From: Maratus speciosus
Taxonomy: Eukaryota; Arthropoda; Arachnida; Araneae; Salticidae
Length of the DNA: 64,000 nucleotides
Assembly (NCBI GenBank): GCA_963932465.1
Contig: OZ010786.1
Coordinates: forward strand, 276,800,411-276,864,410
Reading direction: 5' to 3'
Shown: positions 1 through 11,429 of the stretch, piece by piece
Position numbering within the stretch: position 1 is the first letter of the stretch
Layout of the letters: the number at the start of each line of letters is the position of its first letter
Notes under the pieces: generated by a model
What the model saw: only the letters and a program-made list of their open reading frames with translations
The model's database searches: none
What the model was told of the DNA's origin: nothing
Translations under genes and position numbers: made by a program

Positions 1-617
1 CAATTTAAATTTTTTTTTAAAACAAAATAACATATCATTAATATAGATATGTAAGATATTAAAAAACATCTGAAGTACACTAAATTTATGTATATAGAAA
101 AAAAAACTTCTTTCCGGAAAACGAAAATATTTGTAGTTCAATTTACTACCCATAGACGTAGTAAACATAATAAGCAGTTTTATATCGTTTGTATTCTTAG
201 GATTCATTGCGTAAAGCTCTGAAGATAATAGAAAAGTACTGAATAAAAGTAGCTGAGGATGCGAATTTCGCTTACGTGATGAGAATTCTATTCCTTGAAA
301 TATCTCAATGTAGAGCTAGATGCACGTACTATTCATATTTGTTATTTCGGAAAAATTCCCAGAAAAAATACGGATCTTAATGTACTTATTTGTGCATAGC
401 TTACAATGAAACCAATTTACATTCATTGAAGAAATCTTTTAAAAACTGAGAATGACGTGTAAAATTTTTTATTAAAAAAATATTGCAATTAAAAATTTGT
501 GAATGAAAATCTCACGCAGTAAAACTGTACAAAACATATAAATAATCAAATAGCACAAATTTCGATTTATTATAAAAATAATGTGTGTACATTTAATGTT
601 GATATAAGCTGCTGATG
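1..617. other. AT-rich sequence, nothing recognised
   Basis: No coding similarity, repeat structure or RNA gene could be recognised here. The base composition is strongly A+T biased and reading frames are short. Confidence 0.5.
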
Positions 618-900
618 TAAGCTACAATAAGATTAAAAGAACATCTTAAAAACACCATTAAAATACAAAACTGTGCAAAGTCTTTCAAAAGAATATAATC
701 TTTCTTCATCAGGCACAAATAACACGTGCTTGCACTTTGAAAGCAGAAGCAAGACGGTAATGTGCCTTGCTTCTGCTTTCAAACTAGAAACACGTTTTCT
801 TTGGGTCCGATGAAGACAGACTATGTTCTTTTGAAAGACCTTTTCTGTATTTTTCCTGTGTTTTTAAGAAGTTCTTTTGACCTTAATGTGTTCACCGCAA
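618..900. repeat. Imperfect palindromic (foldback) element
   Basis: The two halves are reverse complements. The inner arms, 736-753 and 766-783, are an exact 18-bp match around a 12-bp loop. Outside them, shared blocks such as CTTTCAAAAGAA and CTTAAAAACAC pair at matching distances out to about 618 and 900. The structure suggests a foldback MITE. No target-site duplication could be fixed. The small reading frame across the right arm is not a gene. Confidence 0.7.
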
Positions 901-1129
901 AGAAATCCATGGGTTGTTACAGTTTATACTACGAATTAGATCTTTAAATTCTATAAAATTTATTAAAATTTTTAAACATGGTACATTATTTTTAACTTTG
1001 GATTTTTTAAACTTATAACTCAACAGAATACAACAATTGAAAACTTTAGTGTACAAAAAATTTTATATCTAAATGTAAGGTGCAGTTGTAGAAAAAAGTA
1101 AACACTCCCTACTAACATTGCAACATATT

Positions 1130-1330
1130 ATAGTAGAAGAAAACTACTGGTACCAAACGATTGGAAATAAAGTCTACTTTTATATGATGCATAAAAAATT
1201 TACTTGAGGGGCCGTCTACAAATTAAAACCATAGTAAACTGTGTTTTTTTTCTTCAATGATAACACCCAAATTTGAAAATATATTTTAAATCTTTGGTTC
1301 AAACTATGACTAGATACGAAATTTCAAGTC
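1130..1330 (+). repeat. Dispersed repeat P, inverted partner at 4690-4905
   Basis: The block around ACTGGTACCAAACGA, followed by an A/T-rich stretch and GCCGTCTACA, recurs in reverse complement at 4690-4905 with moderate divergence. The two copies face each other across about 3.4 kb. No coding content is recognised. Confidence 0.6.
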
Positions 1331-1439
1331 ATTTGGATGATAAGTTTTTGAATTATAAATATTCAAAATTTAGAACTTCTAATGTTAAATTGCATCATTA
1401 AATTGCAATAAATTAATATCTCCTAAAATTATAACACTA

Positions 1440-1765
1440 ACTAGGGGGCTCTGCCCCCTGCAAGCTACGCTCGCCAACCCCCGTTCAGACACCGCAGAAT
1501 CTAAAAACACGCTAATCTGATGGGTTTTAAAAGTATTAGAGAAGATTGAATTATACTGAGAAAAGCTGTGCAGATCTCCCTGTAAACGGATTTCCATTCA
1601 ATTCCCTTTGATTGCAAAAATTTAAGGGCGAATCAGTTGCTGTTAAGATATCCAATGGTTGTTTTCGTTTTTGATTAAAGAAGGTCAGTTAAACATTTGA
1701 AAAGAAGCTAAAATAAAATAAGTTAAGTATACAGAGTCTTTGTCTCCCGGTATTTTAAAACAATC
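1440..1765 (+). repeat. GGGGGC-headed dispersed repeat, copy 1
   Basis: The repeat opens with a GC-rich hairpin, GGGGGCTCTGCCCCC, followed by AGCTACGCTCGCCAACCCCC. It continues to a conserved tail, CAGAGTCTTTGTCTCC, at about 1733-1748. The same head, body and tail occur in the same orientation at 4914-5370. It is GC-richer than its surroundings. It is a dispersed, possibly non-autonomous element; its class is unknown. Confidence 0.65.
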
Positions 1766-2388
1766 TCTGTAACAATAGCCTAAGTCATGTGACTATCATC
1801 AACAGTTACAGGCGGACAACTTCGCTTATTATACTCTAGGTGCCATTTTGGTACTTTAATGTTAGCCAGGCACAGGTGATAAGTCGTCAAATATTATCCT
1901 ATCGCCATCATTTCATCTATATTATAATAGTTCAAGTCATCAACTGCCATAAACAAATACGGTCTGATCCCTTCGCCGTTCATATGAAAGTTAGGCACAG
2001 ATGTCATATATGTCCCATATTGGCGCGATTTTTCAACGACGCCAATTTGGGGAACGCATCAACAGCATAAACAACAACATCCGGCTTACCATATCAAGCA
2101 AAATAACGATACTTTGGCGCCAGTTAAGTGCCCGTTCCGTATATGGCATTGGCGTTAGAAAAAATCGCGCCAATATGGGCCGTAAGTTTTCCATTTTCAT
2201 TAAAAATTCAAAAATTATTTTTCGGATAAAACTACATAAAATTTGCCATGGTTACAAAGAATTCTTGGTACTGTTACGCTAGCCGGATGCAAATCTCACC
2301 AATAGCTTTTTTTCAACTCGCCAGTTAGCATTTTTTTTTCGAGTGGTAATATTTGGCCAGATGTCATATACGCACATCAGGTTTGGCG

Positions 2389-2430
<42 letters not shown>

Positions 2431-2478
2431 GAAAATTTGGCGAAAACATTGTTTTCAAATACCAGTTACATATGCATT
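1766..2478. other. Repeat-derived sequence with TTGGCG motifs
   Basis: No gene was recognised. The stretch has several copies of TTGGCG/CGCCAA (about 2021-2165 and 2373-2440), the same motif that clusters at 38555-38668. The block near 1867-1905 (AGGTGATAAGTCGTCAAATA) resembles 37630-37655. The short overlapping reading frames look accidental. Confidence 0.4.
2392..2428 (+). repeat. Poly(T) run
   Basis: An uninterrupted run of 37 T residues. It could be the tail of a retroposed sequence on the minus strand, but no body was recognised upstream of it. Confidence 0.9.
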
Positions 2479-2753
2479 TTCGGTATTACTTAGTTAACCC
2501 GACGACCAAAAATCTATCCCCAAACTATAAGATTAAATGCCAATAATGGCTGATCGTAAATGTCACATTCACTTGACTTTATTAAGTTACTCATGTTTAC
2601 GTCATCAAGTGATTTTTATTTCGACTTTTTATTTGTATATTTATTAATGTTATACTAATTTATATGTTCTTTCGTTATTAAAAAAAAAAAAAATGTCAAT
2701 TTGTATAATTTGGCGACATTGGTCGACGGAATAACTAAGTAGTACCGTATTTT
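2479..2753. mobile_element. Short MITE-like element with ~27-bp inverted ends
   Basis: The left end (CGGTATTACTTAGTTAACCC, then GACGACC) is matched in reverse complement at the right end near 2745. The right arm and interior (2590-2745) also match 5113-5306 in the opposite orientation, so the family has at least one other copy in the window. No coding sequence is present. Confidence 0.5.
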
Positions 2754-3142
2754 TTAATTATTTTGTATTATTTTCTATAGGAAATATAAAAAAATAATGA
2801 ATAATTATAGAACCAAATAATTTATATAATTTATAAAAAGAAATAAAAGTAAATAAATATTAATTATCAAATAAACAACAATAGCCGGGTTACCATGTCA
2901 ACCTTTTCTGAAATATGAAAAAAAAAAAATATCTGTTTGATTAAAATTTGAGTTGCCATCATTAGAATACATGTATATAAAATTAGAAAAAAATTAATAT
3001 TTCGAAAACTAATTCGAATTTTAAAATTCTAATACCAGTTTTGAGATCTGCGGATCAATGCTGATTTTTGGTGTTAATTTCATCGCAAAGTATTCCATAT
3101 TTTAGGAGAAATCGCTTAAAACATAATCAGTTGTTTAATCAG
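2754..3142. other. AT-rich sequence, nothing recognised
   Basis: No coding, RNA or repeat signature beyond homopolymer runs was found. Confidence 0.4.
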
Positions 3143-3144
3143 TC

Positions 3145-3230
3145 GATTCATATATTCGTTTCATAAATTCGTTTCATATATCCGTTCCATAAATTCGTTT
3201 CATATATTCGTTTCATAAATTCGTTTCATT
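3145..3230 (+). repeat. Short tandem repeat, ~13-14 bp unit
   Basis: About six tandem copies of a unit close to ATTCGTTTCATAA/ATATA. Alternate copies differ consistently, so it can also be read as a ~26-bp dimer. Confidence 0.85.
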
Positions 3231-3589
3231 AGGATTTTATATAGAGAGAGTAGATATGTTATTTTTTTGTGCGGTTATAATTCTAAAAAGCATTAACATA
3301 AACACGTTGAACTTGAAATTTAAAAAAATTTCTAGCGTTAATTATTACTTTTAAAATTAATATTCTAATAAATATATGAATTGCAACCTACAATTGTTTG
3401 ACAGATTTATATTTATTATGTCTTGGTTTATGCTAATTCAAATTTTAAAAAAATCTTCCAAGTAGTTTTCAGATTATGCTTAAAAAGGGAACCGTCTATG
3501 ATCTGCAGAAAAGCATAATTTGAAAAAAAAATTAATTTTACTCATTTTATAGAAATATTTTGCTATTGATAATACACTAATTGAAGTGA

Positions 3590-3720
3590 CTTACAAGGGA
3601 ACCACTTTGAATGCTGCTTGCACCTAGCATCGAGACATGATGCATTTTGTAGCCCTATACATAAAAGTTAGAGAACCGATAAAATTTCTTTGTTAAAATA
3701 ATATTTTATATACTTTTTTA
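3590..3720 (+). repeat. Dispersed repeat T, inverted partner at 4480-4615
   Basis: The block from CAAGGGAACCACTTT through CACCTAGCAT and GTAGCCCTATA recurs in reverse complement at 4480-4615. The loop between the arms is about 760 bp. It may be the inverted ends of a non-autonomous element, but no target-site duplication was found. Confidence 0.6.
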
Positions 3721-4479
3721 TACTTTTAATTTTTTATTATTACATTTTTATTTGTTTATTTCACATCAAAAGTGAGTTAAGTCGCCAAATATGGAGCTAC
3801 AAGTTTTCCACCCTCTTTATCCTGAAAGTAAGTACAGTAGTACATATTAGAATTATATCAGATTTCGATTTGTTTGATAATTGATAACATAAGAAACATG
3901 AATTAGGTCTTTTCTTTTTTTTTCTATGCTGACGATAAATATATAAATAGTAAATATATTTCTATAAAAGCTTTCAAGATCATTAAAAACTATTTTTTAG
4001 TGAAATACGAAATAAGAAAACTATTTTCTTTTGAAATCGAATGGAATAAAGTTTCGAATGTTTAAAATGAAATGTTGCTGTATTAAATGGTCCTTTGGTA
4101 AAAGTAATCATAAAGTAAATTAATATTTGTACACAAGTTAGAAAAAATACTGCGGCTGTTTAGGTCGAACATTACAATATCTATTGAAGTCAAAAACCAC
4201 TCCTCACGTAAGACAGACAGCTATGACATTTGGCTAGGGTTGCCGGATATCTCTATTGAAAAAAACAATCCAACGTTTTCCCCGCCAAAAAATATGAATA
4301 TAATGTTGCAAATTTCCAAAATCAAATTCGTTGGTTCTTGAAGAAATTTTTAAACCTTTTTCAATATTTTATACTTATTATTAACTAATTTGTATTTTTA
4401 AATGCGTTTCTTTAAAAAAATGTAATGTTACTAGCACGATAAGTGGTCTCGAAAATTGCATTTTCAGAAAGTTATGCTG
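3721..4479. other. AT-rich loop between inverted repeats, nothing recognised
   Basis: This is the interior between the two T arms. No gene or RNA was recognised. A single GTCGCCAAATATGG motif occurs at about 3781. Confidence 0.4.
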
Positions 4480-4615
4480 CTGTAAAATCAAGAAATATTA
4501 TTTTAACAAAAAATTTTTATCCATTCTCAAACTTCGTAATATAGGGCTTTAAAATGCACCAGGTCTCAATGCTAGGTGCGAGCAGCACCAAAAGTGGTTC
4601 CCTTGTCAGTATTGT
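4480..4615 (-). repeat. Dispersed repeat T, right arm
   Basis: Reverse-complement partner of 3590-3720. Shared blocks include the complement of GGGAACCACTTT and of CACCTAGCAT. Confidence 0.6.
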
Positions 4616-4689
4616 TCTGTAGCATTACAACAATCGAGTACCGAACTTCAATTTGGATACTCCCGTTAAAGTATGCTCATTTTGAAATA

Positions 4690-4905
4690 AGTCATTTCTC
4701 TGAAGCTAATCGTACGAATTTCATGAAATTTAGATGTATAGGCTAATTGAAGAGTGTAGAATTTGTTTTTGGTATCAAACATGAGTATTGCTATTAAAAA
4801 AACTTTGGGCTTGTTTTGATATGTAGATGGCCCTCTACGGAAATTCTATATACACCATTTAAAAGTTGACTTTGTTTCCTTCGTTTGGTACCAGTAACTT
4901 TTTTC
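4690..4905 (-). repeat. Dispersed repeat P, inverted copy
   Basis: Reverse-complement partner of 1130-1330. The clearest shared block is TTTGGTACCAGTAAC at about 4886-4900. Confidence 0.6.
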
Positions 4906-4913
4906 TATAATAA

Positions 4914-5370
4914 CTAGGGGGCTCGGCCCCCTACGAGCTACGCTCGCCAACCCCCGTCCAGACACCGTAGACTCTAAATGCACGCTAATTTGATCGGCTT
5001 TAAAAAGATTTCGAAAGATTGAATTATAATTTAAAAAACAGTGGCGATCTCTCTATAAACGGATTTCTATTCATTTCTCTTTGATTGGGGAATTTTAACG
5101 CCAAATCCGTTGCGGTACTACTTGATTATCCCGTCGACCAATTTCGCCAAATTATATAAATCGCCAAACCACTCGCCAAATTATACAAATTGACATAATT
5201 TTTATTTTAAATAACGAAATAACAAATAAATTAGTACAACATTAATAAAAATACAAATAAAACGTCGAAATAAAAATAACTTGATGGCGTAGACACGTAT
5301 AACAACATTTCAAAATAAGCTAATATAAAAGGAATTACGTAAACAGAGTCTTTGTCTCCTGGTATTTTTT
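4914..5370 (+). repeat. GGGGGC-headed dispersed repeat, copy 2, interrupted
   Basis: The same head (GGGGGCTCGGCCCCC) and tail (CAGAGTCTTTGTCTCC) as the copy at 1440-1765. Compared with that copy, it carries an extra segment of about 190 bp at 5113-5306 related to the MITE-like element at 2479-2753. This is an insertion of one repeat family into another. Confidence 0.65.
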
Positions 5371-6552
5371 AACAAAGAGAAAAGAAAGTTCTTTTAAATG
5401 AGACATTTTAAATTAATCGTTTTTAATCTGACGTAATTTTGACCAAACTATTCTTTCTCTTTTTAATATTCACGCGAAAATACTTGTATTAGAAATTAAA
5501 TATTATTTGCGCTTTCCTAACAAAAATAGTTGAAAAGTATCCTCTTAAAATATCAAATAAATGTCTAGCGCAATTTCTAAATTTAAACCGTTTTGCAATA
5601 TTATTTTGTGTTCATTTTATGTAATAACTGTAATGTGACGTAAATATGACGTAATTTCTCCTATTTAAGACTTCTAACGCATGTTAATAAATTTATTGCT
5701 TTACAAATTCATTTCTCTCTTAAAATTCACGTGTAATTATAGTTTTTATGACATAATTTTTAATAAGTTCCTGCTTTTTTTACATAATTATTTAATTCTA
5801 ATTCCAAATGTTTTTTTCTGTTTATAATAGTCACGTGTAAATAATTTTTTAATTTATTTACACGTATAAATATTTTTTTTTTGAAGCAAACATTATTGCT
5901 TCCGCTGTTTATACAGTTGGCAACAGTTTAAATTAATATCACTTTTTAAAATCTGTTAAAAATATCTCTAGAAATGCTGAAAATCTGAATTTAAAATAGA
6001 AATAAAACCTCAAAAAAATAGTCAAAATAAAAAAACTAATGCAATCTGCACTCCGTCAAATTCTAACGCATAAAATGATCTAAAAATGATTAAATTCCTA
6101 TGAACAGTTTTTGCTCCTATAAAACTTTTTTAGTGGAACGATTTTGTCCAACTTTAGCATTAAATATCTCTTAAAACAATTAATCGATCTGAAAACTGTC
6201 TGCATCAGCGTATTTATCAAACATTTCTGTATAATACTACCGATTTTCATATTTTTGTATGCATTATTTTTCTTAATATTAATGAAGAAAGACCTCCGGT
6301 CACAAAAAATTCAAAACCGGCGGCGGCGGCGGCGGTGACAGCGGTAGTTACTTTTTTTTAGAATAGAGAGATTTTTTGTAGCTTTAGTAGGGGGTGTTTA
6401 ATTTTTTCCCCACCATTGTACCTCATCTTGTTGTGCATGGCTATTTTACTATATTTAAACACCACATTAATGGCTGTAGCTAATGGTTCTCTAGTTATAT
6501 TAGGGAAAACGTGCTAAAGGATTCAGTCTCCCTCTCTTTCTCACTCCCTCTC
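5371..6552. other. AT-rich sequence, no gene
   Basis: No gene was recognised. A (CGG)6 microsatellite lies at 6318-6335. The reading frame ending in poly-arginine there is an artefact of that microsatellite. Confidence 0.5.
6318..6335 (+). repeat. (CGG)6 microsatellite
   Basis: Six CGG repeats in an otherwise AT-rich region. Confidence 0.9.
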
Positions 6553-6556
6553 TATA

Positions 6557-7165
6557 TACAGGGTGCCGCTGAAACAATAAGCCGAACGGTAAGCAAAGGT
6601 AAAGTACACTTAAAGAAGTAACTTTGGTATAGCAATCCGTGGTCGAAATTGAAAAGTGTTGGCGAAAATCAAAAATACGGAGGGAATGAAAACAAGTCTT
6701 TTATTGACAAGACACTTACCGTAAGTGCTCAAATGTGCCACCACCAACATTAATACAGGCCTAACAGCGTCTAGCAGGTGATTGACGCCCACTTTCGAAG
6801 ATTCTATGTGTTTCAGTCACATTTGCAGTAACGACTGAAAGTCATGCAATGGGTTGCTAGTCAGATTCAATTGGTGTATCTCGCAGATAAGACACTTGGA
6901 ATCTTTGAAACGGTACGCAAATCACTTCCTATACACGTCCAGGCCTCTTTAAATCTTGACATTTACATGTTGACATTTACATTTTAGCACTTTCTCTAAT
7001 TCTTATGCCAATAAAACGCATGTTTTCATTTCCTCCACATTTCTTGTTCTCTGTCTATAATTTTAATTTCTGACACCGCATTGCTATACAAAAATTGCTT
7101 CTTTATGTGTACATTACCTTCTATTACACTTTGTCCATAGGTTCAGGGACACACTCTATATAGAG
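6557..7165 (-). pseudogene. Mariner-like (IS630-Tc1-mariner) transposon remnant
   Basis: The left edge reads TACAGGGTG, the same start seen in the two better-preserved mariner-like elements at 19974 and 33005. On the minus strand near 6720-6790, one frame gives a fragment ending in a CINVGGGTFEHL-like peptide. This resembles the usual C-terminal tail of mariner-like transposases, which ends in a G-G-x-F/I-E-H-L pattern. The upstream part (6790-7000) is too decayed to show catalytic residues. The right boundary is uncertain. The call rests on the tail peptide and terminus only. Confidence 0.4.
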
Positions 7166-7343
7166 CAATAGATAAGTACATAGATAATACATACATACAT
7201 AAACACATGCATACACACACACGCACATGTATATAATCTATACTAATAAAATAACAAATCGCTCTGTCTGTCTGCGTGTCTGTCTGTGTGCGATGGCTAG
7301 CGAAATCTACCGCACGTAGAAGTCTGAAAATTCAGGAATGATT

Positions 7344-7573
7344 AATTAAAATAATTAAAATAATAAAACTTTGTAAAAAATCACCATAAAATGAAACAAT
7401 ACACAGGACGTGTTTCGAGATAAAAACATAACAGTTCGTCATCAGCTACAACAAACACGTGTTTGTTGTAGCTGATGACGAGCTGTTATGTTTTTTGCTC
7501 GAAACGCGTCCTGTGTGTTGTTTCATTTTATGGTGATTTTTTACAAAGTTTTATTATTTTAATTACTTCAATT
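7344..7573. repeat. Near-perfect 230-bp palindrome
   Basis: The arms 7344-7458 and 7459-7573 are almost exact reverse complements around a central CACGTG. There is no spacer loop. It could be a foldback MITE inserted in the Helitron-like element, or part of that element. Such arms would form a hairpin transcript or cruciform. Confidence 0.85.
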
Positions 7574-7690
7574 CGCCAGTTTTCGGCGCTGTTTCGCTAT
7601 ATTTAACTATTCAGGAGTGATTAGCCCAAGACAAGTCCTGATGCACCTGAAGCTGAGATTTTTAATTTTTTAAGGGTCGAGGCCCCTGGG

Positions 7691-8450
7691 CCCCTTTAAG
7701 TTTTTATGCACTAAATTGTTAATAACATGCCTCTTTTCTATCCGATCTTCACCGTTTTGAAGGTGAATTCTTCTTTTAGTTTCTGCCTCATTTCTGCATT
7801 TCAGTTAAGACCCTGGCACGCTTGCAAGGGGCACAGTACAGGGCCCCTTGAAATTTTACTGCACTAAATTGTTAATAACATGTCTCTTTTGTATCCGATC
7901 TTCTTCGTTTTGGGGGAAAATTCCCCTTTCAGTTTCTGCCTCATTTCTACATTTCAGTTAAGACCCTGGCACCCTTACAAGGGGCCCAGTACAGGGCCCC
8001 TTGAAGTTTTTGTGCACTAAATTGTTAATAACATGCCTCTTTTCTATCCGATCTTCTTCGTTTGTGGGGTGAATTCTCCGTTCAGTTTCTGACTCATTTC
8101 TACATTTCAGTTAAGACCCTAGCACCCTTGTAAGGGGCTCAGTACACCGCCCCTTGAAGTTTTAGCGCACTTAATTGTTAATAACATACCTTTTTTCTAT
8201 CCGATATTCTTCGTTTTTGGGGTGAATTCTCCTTTCAGTTTCTGCCCCATTTCTACATTTCAGTTAAGACCCTGTCACTCTTTCAAGGTTCCCTGTATAG
8301 GGCCCCTTGAAGTTTTAGTGCACTAAATTCTTAATAAATTGCTTCTTTTATATCCGATCTTCATTTTTGGGATACTTTCTTCCTTTAGTTATTCTCCCAT
8401 TCCAGTTAAGACCATGGGCCCGTCTAGGGTCCCGTAGGGTCCGACCCAGG
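7691..8450 (+). repeat. 153-bp tandem array, five copies
   Basis: Copies start with CCCCTTGAAGTTTT-like sequence at 7691, 7844, 7997, 8150 and 8303, exactly 153 bp apart. The next start is at about 8450. Each copy contains TGCACTAAATTGTTAATAAC, ATCCGATCTTC and CAGTTAAGACCCTGG. Small reading frames across it are not genes. Confidence 0.85.
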
Positions 8451-9810
8451 GCCTTTTAAATTTTTTGTGTTCCATGCGTTTTTCACACCTAATTTTCTCA
8501 TCTTTGCAGCGCGTAATTTTAAAGTTTAGTCTTGAACTCTTCTCCTTAGGCCAACACTCACATATTTTTATTGGTGTCCTAGGGCCCTTTTTTATGCATT
8601 TTCCCAATTTTTTGCACATTTCATTCAAATTATATTCTAATGATAAATTTATATCCTGTGCTTAATCTTGACTAATAGAATATCTAAAACGCTAAATACT
8701 AAAACGTTTTAACTTGTTTTCATGTTAGGGTCCTGTTCTCTACTATCAGTTGGCCCCTTTTGGGCCCCCTATTATAACTCCCTTAAAAATAGTCCGATTC
8801 ACTTATTTTTTTTTTTAACAACATCTTAGGTTCTCCAGCTATTACAAGAACGGCAAAAAAATATTTCAGACTTCAACTACCACAAATTTTTAATATAAAT
8901 CGTCTTCTTCGGGCCCTTGGTGTATCTTCTTTAAAAATTATCCCAATTCCTTGCAATTTTCTTTATCATAGATCTAGCGTCCTGTTATTGTATTAAAAAC
9001 TATTAAAAAGTGTATTTATACCAAACTACAAGTCACTTAAATCCCTTCTCTCCTTGGGGCCCGGTACAAGGCTTCTTGAAGCTTTTGCACCATAAATGCT
9101 TAATAAATTGCCCCTCTTAATCCGATCTTCATTTTTGAAACCATTTTTCCATTTAGCTCTTCTCCAGTTTCTATATTCCAGTTAAAATCCTGGCGCACCT
9201 TAGTGTCCTTTCGGGCCCGATCCGAAGCCCCTTGAACTTTTTGTGTGCTATGCATTTTTTTACGCCCTAATTTTCTGACCTTCTCATTGCATAATTTTAA
9301 AATTGAGTCTTGGAATCTTCATCCTCATATATTTATTGCGGCTCTAGGGCCCTTTTTTAACCATTTACCCCATTTTTGCGCATTTCTTTAAAATATTATT
9401 CTAATGATTATTTCATATCCTATGATTAATTTTGACTAATTGAAGATCTAAAACTCTAAGTACTAAAACATTTTCATGTGAGTGCCCTGCTTTCAACTAT
9501 CAGTTGGGCTTTTTTGGTCCACCTGCTATAGCTCCCTTAAAAATGGTCCTATTCACGAACTTTTTTTTTCTAACAACTTCTTAGGTTCTCCAACTACTAC
9601 ATGAACGGCAAAAAAATTGCAAACTTCAGCTACCACCAATTTTGAATATTAATCGTCTCTTTGGGGCCTTTGTTGAAGCTCCTTTAAAAACTATCCTATT
9701 CTATTGCAATTTTCTTTAACATAGTTTTAGAGGCTTCCAGTTACTTTAAAACCCCTAAAAAAATTTCTTATACCCAACTACATTCCAGTTAAGTCCCTGG
9801 CCCCCAGAGC
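8303..9810 (+). repeat. Higher-order repeat, two ~769/739-bp copies
   Basis: The segment 8303-9071 is repeated at 9072-9810. Shared landmarks in order are the 153-bp monomer, TCTAGGGCCCTTTTTTA-like sequence, CTATCAGTTGG, CTCCCTTAAAAATGGTCC-like sequence, CTTAGGTTCTCCA and a GGGCCCGG-like end. Divergence between the two copies is clearly higher than among the first monomers. Confidence 0.75.
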
Positions 9811-10480
9811 CCGGTCTTTCTTTATACCTCAGCTACCACCTTTTTCGAACATTAATCTCCTTTTTCAACATCAACTTACGTCTACTCACTACAACCGTAA
9901 ATTAAAAATCGCATTATTTTAAAGGTAACTTTAGATAAGGGATTTCATCCTTTTATTAAATATCGTGTTAATGATAACAGTAATTCATGAAATTTACAAG
10001 GTGAGGGGGCATCTTCCACCGATTGGTGGCGCGTTATTTTCTTGGGGTTAAAGGCCCAATTTGAACGGGATTTGCTTCCTTCAACTTAGATTACAATTCA
10101 GCTACTTTCTGTATTATGAAATTTTATCTTAGACTTTAGTTACCAACATTTTCTAACATTAATGGGGAATTCATCTTTTTTTTTTTTTTTTTTTTGGATT
10201 CTATGGGCTTGATTTCTACGATGTTTGACTCACTCAACCTCGTTTTCGATTGTCTCCGGCACGTGCGGGACTTCCGGTAAATGCTGCCATATGTAGTGGG
10301 GATCTAGATTACACGCTCGTTCGGAAAGAAATTTGATGGGAACACACTAGACGGAAGGCAATAGGGCCTCCGAAATTAGGTTCATTTAAAAGAATTTCCA
10401 ATGATATAAAATCATACAAACTTAAGTTTTGTTTAAGGTTATTATTTACAAACCCCGGGTAATGCCGGGTGGGTCTGCTA

Positions 10481-11429
10481 TATATATATATATATATATC
10501 ACCATTAAATAAACATTACCGACCACCAACAAAAGCTGTGAATTTATGAATAAAATGGTATTAAAAAATACAGTTCCCCCCAACACACTTACCATAGATT
10601 CCAAAAACATAGTTAAAAACAGCAGGAATTGAATAACAGAAATGGAATGATGGAAATTTGTAGAACTTAGACAGAATCATCGGGCCCCAAATGCCTAAAG
10701 TACCACAAATAAAATGTGTGGTTTCATCTTCTTATTAGCCTTAAATTAGCGAAAGAATATGAATTTGGGACTATTACACACAGAAAACCGAGAAATAGAC
10801 CATTGAACACCAATTAAGTTTAAAATGAAACAAGATTAAAAAGGATAGAGGAAAAAAAATTACCAAATTAAAATCCATACTGTCATAGCATTAGGTATAA
10901 CAAATACACTCATTATGCATTTTATTCTCATTTAAGATAGTATACTATTAGCAATTAATATGGTATTGTCCTGAGTAGGCAAAAATTTAAATGCAAGTTA
11001 ATCGTTAACTTTATTAAATATTAATAAATATGTGTAAATTTAATATGAATTGATAAATATATAAATATAAGTACAAGATTATACATATAAAAGTATAGAA
11101 TCAACATCCTTTATAAAATATGTATTAGCAACATAGTTATAATTCAAATGCGCCTTTTTTTTTTTTAATTTAACCATTGCGTAGTATCCAGACCACACCA
11201 CACTTCTCCGTAGTCTAACATCTACCCACCCAACCGTCCTATAATATTTTTTTATTATTATTTTACAATTTTTAATTTTTTATAATTATTTTCTTATTTA
11301 TATATTTTTTGTAATTTTTTTTTCGCATGTGTTAATTTGTTTTTTAAGATCATTTATGTAGTAATTATATATTAAAGAATATATGAATTTTTTTGGAAAG
11401 CCATGATTTAATGCATCATTTAATGCATT
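10481..11429. other. AT-rich intergenic, nothing recognised
   Basis: A short TA microsatellite follows the Helitron-like 3' end. No coding or repeat structure was recognised up to the Tc1 remnant. Confidence 0.4.

Larger units (their letters stand above)
7237..10480 (+). mobile_element. Helitron-like non-autonomous element with internal tandem array
   Basis: The left end begins TCTATACTAATAAAATAAC. The right end is a short GC-rich hairpin, CCCGGGTAATGCCGGG, followed about 10 bp later by CTGCTA. Known Helitrons start with TC, end with CTRR after a hairpin and insert between A and T without a target duplication. Here the left end fits and the flanks are A and T, but the 3' end reads CTAT rather than strict CTRR. 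There is no Rep/helicase coding sequence. The interior holds a palindrome (7344-7573), a 153-bp tandem array (7691-8450) and a higher-order repeat (8303-9810). The class is an inference. Confidence 0.5.

Noticed and set aside
2013..2170. TTTGGCGC-like sites, considered as E2F regulatory sites
   Set aside because: They lie in repeat-derived sequence with no nearby host gene, and the motif recurs as part of dispersed repeats.
6144..6338. Open frame ending in poly-arginine
   Set aside because: The arginines come from a (CGG)6 microsatellite. The rest has no similarity or coding character.
7691..8450. Evenly spaced repeats, considered as a CRISPR array
   Set aside because: The repeated unit is the whole 153 bp with no unique spacers, in a eukaryotic transposon-rich setting.
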